Source: Chryseobacterium gambrini | GTDB taxonomy: Bacteria; Bacteroidota; Bacteroidia; Flavobacteriales; Weeksellaceae | Assembly: GCF_900156825.1 (NCBI RefSeq) | Contig: NZ_FTOV01000001.1 | Span: forward strand, 248,001 to 312,000 | Length of the DNA stretch: 64,000 nucleotides | Direction: 5' to 3' | In this document: positions 1 through 6,462 of the stretch, one piece after another | Layout of the letters: each line of letters opens with the position of its first letter | Position numbering within the stretch: the stretch's first letter is position 1 | The notes under the pieces: model-generated | Database searches by the model: none | What the model was told of the DNA's origin: nothing | The model's input: only the letters and a program-made list of their open reading frames with translations | Position numbers and translations under genes: made by a program

Positions 1-45
1 AGTACGGAAATTTGCATTATCAGATAACTCTAAAATTTATTAACA

Positions 46-267
46 ATGGAAAATAAACAATTTCAATTCAAGACGAACATCAATTGCGGAGGTTGTATCG
101 CATCTGTAAAACCGCACTTGGACAAGGCAGAGGGTATCTGCCATTGGGAAGTGGACACTGCCAACAAGGACAAGGTACTTACAGTGAAGTCCGAGGGCAT
201 TACCGAGCAGGAAGTAATATCGACCGTGCAAAAGGCAGGCTTCAAAATTGAACCTTTGGACGCCTAA
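46..267 (+). CDS. Small HMA-domain copper metallochaperone
   Basis: A 73-residue protein that is a single heavy-metal-associated domain of about the usual family length. The metal-binding loop is N-C-G-G-C at residues 13-17 (Cys14 and Cys17), the CxxC pair that binds Cu(I) in Atx1/CopZ-type chaperones. It has no signal peptide, so it should act in the cytoplasm, most simply handing copper to the P-type ATPase at 2197-4317. It is the first gene visible in the copper cluster and is followed by a strong hairpin, so it may form its own transcript. The ATG start gives a complete domain. Mercury or another soft metal cannot be excluded from the fold alone; copper is inferred from the neighbours. 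Confidence 0.88.
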   Translation: MENKQFQFKTNINCGGCIASVKPHLDKAEGICHWEVDTANKDKVLTVKSEGITEQEVISTVQKAGFKIEPLDA

Positions 268-282
268 GCCAACAACTTTTTG

Positions 283-345
283 AAATGCCCTTTTTCCGAC
301 CGAATTTTCTATGAGGTTGGGTTGCTGAAAAAGGGCATTTTATCA
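283..345 (+). terminator. Hairpin terminator after the HMA gene
   Basis: AAATGCCCTTTTTC at 283-296 pairs perfectly with GAAAAAGGGCATTT at 327-340 (14 bp) around a 30-base loop, followed by a short T stretch. It lies 15 bases after the HMA stop codon, consistent with a factor-independent terminator; the large loop makes it less than ideal. Confidence 0.6.
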
Positions 346-439
346 ATTCTGAAAGAAGGCGATAGGTTATTGCGTATATGGCATTATTTTTCCATATAGC
401 AAAAAAAAGTAAAACGATATAAAAAACCAATCTAATTTG

Positions 440-447
440 TAACTTTG
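440..447 (+). promoter_or_regulatory. Flavobacterial -7 box TAACTTTG
   Basis: The octamer matches the Bacteroidetes sigma-A -7 consensus TAnnTTTG. No good -33 TTTG is seen at the usual distance. If used, transcription would begin at about 451-455, which is the first codon (TTG, 453) of the next gene, so the mRNA would have almost no leader. Confidence 0.4.
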
Positions 448-452
448 TTGCG

Positions 453-839
453 TTGAAAAATTATAGAATACATATAGGCATTTCGACATTGTTCTGTTTG
501 GTTTTCTTTATGATGCCAAGTCAGAGCTATGCCTGTTCCAAAAATTCAACAAAGACCGAGCAGTCTTTCAGCTCAAAGGAGAAATCCAAAAAATCAGAAC
601 ATAAAAAAGGTTGCAAGAGCAAATCCTGTAAAAAATGCAAAAGTGACAAATGCGGGGGCGGTTGTTCCCACAGCTCTTGCAGGTGCGGTGCTTCAACCAC
701 TTCCCTAAATGTCCCAACCGTAATCGAATTAAAGGCAAAAAATCACTTAGCAGCAGCTAAAAAGCAAAAATTCGGTTTCAAAGAAGCCTACTATTCTTCG
801 GGCTTTTTCTCCATTTGGCTACCGCCTAAAATAAGCTAA
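453..839 (+). CDS. Exported Cys/Lys-rich putative metal-binding peptide
   Basis: A 128-residue protein with an N-terminal hydrophobic signal segment (about residues 7-27), then a lysine-rich, cysteine-rich centre with Cys at 54, 59, 62, 67, 71, 76 and 78 and a His at 72, and a tail ending in I-W-L-P-P. This layout recalls the small Bacteroidetes proteins called HYC_CC_PP, which sit beside metal efflux genes; membership is a guess from memory of that pattern. The predicted start is TTG; the only nearby ATG codons (residues 20-21) would destroy the signal peptide. It sits between the HMA chaperone and the HMA-DUF3347 gene, so a periplasmic copper-scavenging role is inferred. No enzymatic motif is visible. 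Confidence 0.72.
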   Translation: MKNYRIHIGISTLFCLVFFMMPSQSYACSKNSTKTEQSFSSKEKSKKSEHKKGCKSKSCKKCKSDKCGGGCSHSSCRCGASTTSLNVPTVIELKAKNHLAAAKKQKFGFKEAYYSSGFFSIWLPPKIS

Positions 840-976
840 AACTATGGCCTGATAGCCATAGGTATGTCCTGTCAGAAGCTGTTCCGGCTTTTGCAAATTC
901 CCTATTTGTATCATTTATTTAAAATTTAAAACAGAAATGGGTTTATCAATCCCCCGTTTCTCAAAATGTAATTATT

Positions 977-1858
977 ATGAAATCATTATCAAAAATAGTG
1001 ATGGTAATCGCCGTATTACTATCATCAATAAACGGCTTCGCACAAATCAAGAATGCGAAAACAGAAACCGTAAAAATTTATGGCAATTGTGGTATGTGCA
1101 AAACCACCATCGAAAAAGCAGGTAACGAAAAAAAGGTAGCCAGCGTGGACTGGAACAAAGATACCAAGATGGCTACGCTCACCTATGACGTCGACAAAAC
1201 AAATCAGGATGAAATCCTGAAACGTATCGCTTTGGCTGGTTATGACAGTGAGAAGTTCCGTGCGCCAGATGACGTATATGCTAAACTGGCTGGTTGCTGC
1301 CAGTATGATAGACCCGTGAAGACGGTTGCCAAAAACAAGGAGGCGGGAATGGACATGAATGCCGGACATGGCAATCACGACCATAGCCAAATGGCAGCAC
1401 CCGCTAACAAAGATGCAGCCCAAAACCAATCACAGCTAAAAGCTGTATTTGACAACTACTTTTCAGTGAAAGACGCTTTGATAAAAACCGATGCGGCGAC
1501 CGCATCTGCCAAAGCCGCTGAATTGGCTGCATCCCTTAAAGCAGTCGATATGAATAAGCTATCGGCAGAGGAACATACGGCTTGGATGAAAGTGATGCAG
1601 GACTTAACGGCCAATGCGGAAAGCATTTCAAAATCAAAAGATGTTGCAAAACAAAGAAGTGCTTTTGCGGCACTTTCGGGAAGCATCTACACACTGGCCA
1701 AAGTTTCTAAACAGGACACCCCCGTTTATTACCAGCACTGCCCTATGTACAACGGAGGTAAGGGAGCCAATTGGCTAAGTAAAGAGAATGCCGTTAAAAA
1801 TCCATATTACGGCTCACAGATGCTTACCTGCGGCAGTACAGTTGAAACCATTAAATAA
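977..1858 (+). CDS. Exported HMA-DUF3347 fusion copper-binding protein
   Basis: A 293-residue protein with a signal peptide (residues 1-22, ending N-G-F-A-Q), an HMA domain (about 30-100) with C-G-M-C metal loop, a His/Met-rich linker containing G-H-G-N-H-D-H-S-Q-M (about 128-140), and a C-terminal DUF3347 domain (about 150-293). The DUF3347 end carries H-C-P-M-Y-N and N-P-Y-Y-G-S-Q-M-L-T-C-G, a Cys/Met/His set that looks copper-binding and is repeated in the lipoprotein at 4324-4983. Expected location is the periplasm. It opens the tightly packed part of the cluster; the next gene starts 14 bases after its stop. Copper specificity is inferred from context. Confidence 0.85.
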   Translation: MKSLSKIVMVIAVLLSSINGFAQIKNAKTETVKIYGNCGMCKTTIEKAGNEKKVASVDWNKDTKMATLTYDVDKTNQDEILKRIALAGYDSEKFRAPDDVYAKLAGCCQYDRPVKTVAKNKEAGMDMNAGHGNHDHSQMAAPANKDAAQNQSQLKAVFDNYFSVKDALIKTDAATASAKAAELAASLKAVDMNKLSAEEHTAWMKVMQDLTANAESISKSKDVAKQRSAFAALSGSIYTLAKVSKQDTPVYYQHCPMYNGGKGANWLSKENAVKNPYYGSQMLTCGSTVETIK

Positions 1859-1872
1859 CAGGTCTGAAAGCT

Positions 1873-2178
1873 ATGGTACAGTACAATGACATGGTGCAGG
1901 CGCTTAAAGACCTAAGACAGCGTGGATACAGTATGGACTTTAGTCTGTTGCCGGACTGCCTGTACTGTGCGTCAAGGAGCCTGAAACTAAAACCGGAGGA
2001 TTTTACGGTTACGGAAACCCATAGGTTTGAAAGCCTCGACAGCAGTCCTGATAACAATGTCGTGATTTATGCCATATCGTCCAATGATGGTAAGAATAAA
2101 GGCGTACTTGTGGATGCCTATGGTGCTTATGCCGAAGAAATGACCCATGAGATGGCAAAAAAATTAAGTGCAACATAA
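1873..2178 (+). CDS. Small Bacteroidetes protein often labelled phosphoribosylpyrophosphate synthetase
   Basis: A 101-residue protein of a small Bacteroidetes family that databases commonly name phosphoribosylpyrophosphate synthetase, although it is far too short for that enzyme and lacks its PRPP-binding signature. Visible family features are the ALKDLRQRGY segment near residue 10, a C-L-Y-C pair at 30-33, the L-K-P-E-D-F block near 40 and G-V-L-V-D-A-Y-G-A-Y near 77. No signal peptide or membrane helix is seen, so it should be cytoplasmic. It is wedged between two copper genes with short spacers (14 and 18 bases), suggesting co-transcription. The C-x-x-C pair may bind metal, which is only a suggestion; function is unknown. 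Confidence 0.75.
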   Translation: MVQYNDMVQALKDLRQRGYSMDFSLLPDCLYCASRSLKLKPEDFTVTETHRFESLDSSPDNNVVIYAISSNDGKNKGVLVDAYGAYAEEMTHEMAKKLSAT

Positions 2179-2196
2179 CTTTTAAAACCCCTTATT

Positions 2197-4317
2197 ATGA
2201 AAAAATACACGTGTCCCATGCACCCGCAGGTGCTAAAAGACGAACCAGGCAAATGCCCGCTTTGTGGCATGGCACTGGTTCCCGTTGGCGGTAGCTCAGT
2301 TTCTCATGTACAAAAATCAGGACATGGGCATTCCGGGCATTCTCAACATGGCCATGCTGACGAAAACTTTAATAAACATGAGGGACATCATACAGGTGAT
2401 TTCCTCACTCGTTTTTGGATAAGCCTTGTCATTACAATCCCTATACTGCTCCTGTCGCACATGATACAGCAATGGTTAGGTTTCTCGCTTGCTTTCAATG
2501 GCGATAAATATGTGTTGCTGGCATTGGGTACGGTGATTTATTGCTATGGAGGCTTACCATTCCTAAAGGGAATGATTGGCGAGGTGAAAGCCAAAGCCAT
2601 AGGGATGATGACACTTGTTGCTATCGCCATATCCGTAGCCTATGTCTATTCCGTAGCCGTTGTATTTGGCTTGCAGGGTATGGATTTCTTTTGGGAACTG
2701 GCAACCCTAATTGACATCATGCTGTTAGGGCATTGGCTGGAAATGCGTTCCCAAATGGCTGCTTCACGGGCATTACAGTCATTGGTAGCGTTACTGCCCA
2801 ACGATGTTACCGTGGAACGAGGCGGAGAAGCTGTAAAGATAAAGCTAGAAGACCTGCAAAGCGGTGAAACGGCTATCATAAAACCGGGTGAAAAAATTCC
2901 AGCCGACGGATTGGTTCTGGATGGGCTTTCATATATCAACGAGAGTATGCTTACCGGAGAAAGTGTTCCCGTAAAAAAGGAAAAGGACGGAAAGGTCATC
3001 GCAGGCTCTATCAATGGTGATGGTGCGCTGAAAGTTAAGGTAACAGCCGTTGGAAAAGACAGCTACCTGAACAGGGTTATCAATCTTGTGCAGGAGGCAC
3101 AAGCTACTAAGTCCAATACGCAAAACCTTGCGGACAAAGTTGCCAAATGGCTCACCTTTATTGCCATTGCCGTGGGCATAGGCACATTTGCCTATTGGTA
3201 TGCAAGCAGTGGAGATATTGCCTTTGCGCTTGAAAGAATGGTGACGGTAATGGTAACGGCCTGCCCGCACGCATTGGGCGTGGCTATCCCGTTGGTAGTC
3301 GCCATTTCCACAACGCTTTCGGCGACCAATGGTCTGCTCATCCGCAACCGCACAGCATTTGAAACCACCCGAAAACTTTCCACTGTCATTTTTGATAAGA
3401 CCGGAACGCTCACCAAAGGTTCCCATGCGGTAGAAAAGGTTATTCCCTTAACGGATGAATATAATGCCGATGAGGTTATCCAGTATGCTGCCGCAGTACA
3501 GCAAAATTCGGAACACCATATCGCCAAAGGCATTATGGCTACATTGAAAGAAAAGAGCCTTGCCTTATGGAAGTCTGAAAACTTCAGCTATATGCAGGGC
3601 ATAGGTGTTAAAGGTGTTGTGAACGGGAAAAATGTCGTAGCTGGCGGCCCGAATTATTTCACCGAAAACCACCTTTCCCTGCCGGAAATTCCAAACGAAA
3701 TCAATCAAGAGGCCGAAACGGTCAACTTTGTCCTCATTGATGACCGGGTAATCGGCATCATTACTTTGGCAGACAGCATCCGTGAGGGTTCGGCACAGGC
3801 GATTGAGGAACTCAAAAAAATGGGCATCAAGTCCTTTCTGCTCACCGGGGACAACGACAGGATTGCTGCTGCCGTAGCCGGAAAATTGGGTATGGACGGG
3901 TATTTGGCTAATGTGCTTCCGCACAACAAGCAGGAGAAAGTAAAGGAGTTTCAGGCAAAAGGCGAAATCGTAGCAATGACTGGTGATGGTGTAAATGATG
4001 CACCTGCACTGGCACAGGCAGATGTGGGCATTGCCGTGGGTTCCGGTACGGACGTGGCTGCCGAAACAGCGGATATCATATTGGTAGACAGCGACCCGAG
4101 GGATGTGGTCAAACTGATTGACTTCGGCAAACTTACCTACAAAAAGATGGTACAGAACCTGATATGGGCGGTTGGCTACAACGTAGTGGCAATACCGCTT
4201 GCGGCGGGCGTACTCTATCCGAATTTTATTCTAAGTCCCGCTATGGGTGCTGTGCTGATGAGTGTAAGCACCATTGTAGTGGCTATTAACGCAAGTTTAT
4301 TAAAAATCAAAAAATAA
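2197..4317 (+). CDS. copB: CopB-type copper-exporting P1B ATPase
   Basis: A 706-residue inner-membrane ATPase. It begins with a heavy-metal-binding module (residues 4-30: Y-T-C-P-M-H-P ... C-P-L-C-G-M) and a His-rich stretch (about 42-67) in place of HMA domains. Then come transmembrane helices, the actuator motif T-G-E-S (253-256), the metal-site motif C-P-H (356-358), the phosphorylation site D-K-T-G-T with Asp400, and G-D-G-V-N-D from 596. The CPH motif and His-rich N-terminus are hallmarks of the CopB subgroup, which exports copper (some members silver or Cu(II)) from the cytoplasm, rather than CPC-type CopA. It is the core exporter of this cluster; the following DUF3347 lipoprotein starts 6 bases after its stop. 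Confidence 0.93.
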   Translation: MKKYTCPMHPQVLKDEPGKCPLCGMALVPVGGSSVSHVQKSGHGHSGHSQHGHADENFNKHEGHHTGDFLTRFWISLVITIPILLLSHMIQQWLGFSLAFNGDKYVLLALGTVIYCYGGLPFLKGMIGEVKAKAIGMMTLVAIAISVAYVYSVAVVFGLQGMDFFWELATLIDIMLLGHWLEMRSQMAASRALQSLVALLPNDVTVERGGEAVKIKLEDLQSGETAIIKPGEKIPADGLVLDGLSYINESMLTGESVPVKKEKDGKVIAGSINGDGALKVKVTAVGKDSYLNRVINLVQEAQATKSNTQNLADKVAKWLTFIAIAVGIGTFAYWYASSGDIAFALERMVTVMVTACPHALGVAIPLVVAISTTLSATNGLLIRNRTAFETTRKLSTVIFDKTGTLTKGSHAVEKVIPLTDEYNADEVIQYAAAVQQNSEHHIAKGIMATLKEKSLALWKSENFSYMQGIGVKGVVNGKNVVAGGPNYFTENHLSLPEIPNEINQEAETVNFVLIDDRVIGIITLADSIREGSAQAIEELKKMGIKSFLLTGDNDRIAAAVAGKLGMDGYLANVLPHNKQEKVKEFQAKGEIVAMTGDGVNDAPALAQADVGIAVGSGTDVAAETADIILVDSDPRDVVKLIDFGKLTYKKMVQNLIWAVGYNVVAIPLAAGVLYPNFILSPAMGAVLMSVSTIVVAINASLLKIKK

Positions 4318-4323
4318 ATAAAA

Positions 4324-4983
4324 ATGAAAAATCTAACATTATCAATCATTGCTGTTATCATGGCATTTGTAACAGTATCATGCAATCAGGCATCCAACAA
4401 AAACGAGCAGTCTTCAAATGATACTGCTGTTGTATCACAAGAACAGCCAGCTTCCCAACCAAAAGAGGATGATACGGTAGCTGCGCCCGCTGTGAGCGAA
4501 ACACCGAGCGGTCAGGAAGCAAAAGGAAAAGAAGAAGCAAAAAACTTTTCTATTGCGCCCATAGTTACCGATTATCTGTCCTTAAAGAACGCCCTTGTTT
4601 CGGACGATGACAAAGCCGCCGCCAGTTCAGGGAAAAAGCTGTTAGCTACCCTGAATAAAGTGGACATGAAAGCCGTTCCTGCCGATAAGCACAAAAAGTA
4701 CATGGACATAGCGGACGATGCTAAAGAACAAGCAGAACATATCGGGGAAAATGTCGGCAACATCCACCACCAGCGGGAACATTTGGCCTCGCTTGGCGAA
4801 GATTTGAAAGACCTGATTGATTTGTTCGGTACATCGCAAACATTGTATCAGGACCATTGTCCGATGTTCAATGACGGTAAGGGTGCTGTTTGGTTCAGCG
4901 AAAACAAGGAAATCAAAAACCCTTACTACGGTTCTAAAATGCTGACCTGCGGTAAGGTGGAAAAAACAATTAACAGCAAATAA
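4324..4983 (+). CDS. DUF3347 lipoprotein, copper-binding
   Basis: A 219-residue lipoprotein: signal segment with lipobox V-T-V-S-C (Cys20), a low-complexity Ser/Gln/Glu-rich spacer (about 21-75), then a DUF3347 domain (about 78-219). The domain ends with D-H-C-P-M-F-N and N-P-Y-Y-G-S-K-M-L-T-C-G, nearly the same motif as in the HMA-DUF3347 protein at 977-1858, so the two are paralogues sharing one domain. It starts only 6 bases after the ATPase and is very likely translated from the same mRNA. Membrane anchoring in the cell envelope next to a copper exporter suggests it receives or buffers exported copper. The exact function of DUF3347 is not known to me. Confidence 0.87.
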   Translation: MKNLTLSIIAVIMAFVTVSCNQASNKNEQSSNDTAVVSQEQPASQPKEDDTVAAPAVSETPSGQEAKGKEEAKNFSIAPIVTDYLSLKNALVSDDDKAAASSGKKLLATLNKVDMKAVPADKHKKYMDIADDAKEQAEHIGENVGNIHHQREHLASLGEDLKDLIDLFGTSQTLYQDHCPMFNDGKGAVWFSENKEIKNPYYGSKMLTCGKVEKTINSK

Positions 4984-4994
4984 AATTCAGGGTT

Positions 4995-5519
4995 ATGGAA
5001 AATATGCAAAACAGTCACCATGCGGGTCATTCCTCGGAGCATGGCACGCACAATACAAAACATGCTTCGGCCATGTACAAACGCTTTGCGGTGATGGCTG
5101 TCGCAATGTTCGCAGTGATGTATTTTATCATGTACTCCATGATTGACGGGTGGCAGAACCTGATACCCAATATCAACAATTTGTACATGACCCTGCTGAT
5201 GACCTCGGCAATGCTGCTTATCGAATTAGCGATAATGAAAGTAATGTACCCCAACAGGAAGATGAATTGGGCGATAGCCATCATCTCGGTTGCTGTTGGC
5301 ATCTTTTCATGGTTTGGTATCAGGGAACAAATCAATGTCGGGGACAAGCAGTTTGCAAAGGGTATGATACCCCATCACGCAGCAGCCATATTGATGTCCG
5401 AAAAGGCACACCTGACCGACCCGGAACTGATAGAGCTGCAAAAAAATATACTTAAAACCCAAGCGGAAGAAATTGAACTAATGAAGCGCAAGCTAAAAGA
5501 GTTTGAAGAAAGTAAATAA
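4995..5519 (+). CDS. DUF305 membrane protein with ferritin-like copper-associated domain
   Basis: A 174-residue protein with a His-rich N-terminus (residues 6-24), three hydrophobic helices (about 30-50, 60-80 and 88-106) and a C-terminal DUF305 segment with the family signature G-M-I-P-H-H-A-A-A-I-L-M at about 121-133, followed by a charged helix. DUF305 proteins occur repeatedly in metal-resistance clusters; the paired His and Met residues are candidate copper ligands. It begins 12 bases after the DUF3347 lipoprotein and ends ahead of the frameshifted lipoprotein. Its position in the inner membrane with a periplasmic DUF305 domain is inferred from helix order. No enzymatic activity is established for the family as far as I know. 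Confidence 0.83.
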   Translation: MENMQNSHHAGHSSEHGTHNTKHASAMYKRFAVMAVAMFAVMYFIMYSMIDGWQNLIPNINNLYMTLLMTSAMLLIELAIMKVMYPNRKMNWAIAIISVAVGIFSWFGIREQINVGDKQFAKGMIPHHAAAILMSEKAHLTDPELIELQKNILKTQAEEIELMKRKLKEFEESK

Positions 5520-5545
5520 TAAAATTTAAAAAAACAAGTTTGGAC

Positions 5546-5970
5546 ATGAACAAATAATAATTGGCTTTATTTCCTTATTAACCCTGCTATTCACCGCTTG
5601 CGGTCAGGCGGGGTCAAATAAGGATGAAGCGGAACAGCAGCATTCGCAGGCAACTCCGGAAAGCAACGGACATACTACCCAAATAGGTGAATTGGTTCCA
5701 TCGGATGAAGTCTGCATGGTCAACGATGCCTATATCGGCAAAAAGCAGTTTGAAGTAAAATTTGACGGCAAAACATACTATGGATGCTGCGAAATGTGCA
5801 AGGAGCGTATTCCAAAGGATGCTACTGTACGATTGGCAATAGACCCCTACTCTAATAAGCAGGTGGACAAAGCTGTTGCGGTGATTGCCGTTACAGGGAA
5901 CAACGGTGAAGTGTCCTACTTTGAAAGTAAGGATAACTATACCAAGTATCTAAAAAAGCAAAAACAGTAA
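5546..5970 (+). pseudogene. Metal-cluster lipoprotein with frameshift in its second codon
   Basis: The open frame runs from 5530 to 5970, but the only suitable ATG (5546-5548) is one base out of frame with it and stops after three codons. Adding a single A after ATGAA would give M-K-Q-I-I-I-G-F-I-S-L-L-T-L-L-F-T-A-C, a perfect lipoprotein signal with Cys at 5599-5601. The mature part carries C-M-V-N and G-C-C-E-M-C-K motifs like a YHS-type metal-binding fold (about 5700-5830). So the gene is either inactivated by a 1-bp deletion, started from an unusual codon such as ATT/ATA, or affected by a sequencing error. An in-frame TTG at 5692 exists but would lose the export signal. The ORF downstream of the lesion is intact, which argues the loss is recent or artefactual. 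Confidence 0.7.
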
Positions 5971-5993
5971 TTTACTCTCAAAATCAAGCTACA

Positions 5994-6449
5994 ATGAAAT
6001 ATTTAAAGAAAATCATATTAGGATTGGCTGCTATCCTAATTGGCATACAGTTTTATCAGCCATCACGTAACCAGTCGGACGAAGTGCCAGCCACTCATAT
6101 CGAAAGAATGTTCGCTGTACCCCAAAACGTAAAGGCTATCCTTGTTCAATCCTGTTATGACTGCCATAGCAACAATACCCATTATCCGTGGTACAGCCGT
6201 ATCCAGCCCGGCGCATGGTACATGGCGGAGCATATAAAAAAGGGCAAAGAGGAACTCAACTTTAGCGAATTTGGCGACTATTCTGTCCGCAGGCAGCGAA
6301 ACAAGTTCAGGGCTATGGCCGGGCAGGTTAAGGACGGGGAAATGCCGTTGTCATCATACACACTAATTCATCGCAATGCAGTATTGTCACCGGAGGATAA
6401 GCAGGTTTTGATAGCGTGGTTTAGCACAATGGAAGACAGCATTAAATAA
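5994..6449 (+). CDS. Haem-binding domain protein (single c-type haem)
   Basis: A 151-residue protein with an N-terminal membrane anchor or uncleaved signal (about residues 6-22) and one C-Y-D-C-H haem c attachment motif near residue 55, followed by H-Y-P-W-Y. This matches the haem-binding domain family common in Bacteroidetes (haem_bd). The protein should face the periplasm. It starts 23 bases after the frameshifted lipoprotein and ends 13 bases before the multicopper oxidase, so it is probably an electron-transfer or sensing partner in the copper operon; that role is inferred. Length and motif agree with the family and the ATG start leaves the anchor intact. Confidence 0.85.
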   Translation: MKYLKKIILGLAAILIGIQFYQPSRNQSDEVPATHIERMFAVPQNVKAILVQSCYDCHSNNTHYPWYSRIQPGAWYMAEHIKKGKEELNFSEFGDYSVRRQRNKFRAMAGQVKDGEMPLSSYTLIHRNAVLSPEDKQVLIAWFSTMEDSIK

Positions 6450-6462
6450 AATTTTTCAAATC

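Noticed and set aside
937..1125. Frame overlapping the start of the HMA-DUF3347 gene
   Set aside because: Out-of-frame shadow; the real gene has signal peptide and HMA motifs.
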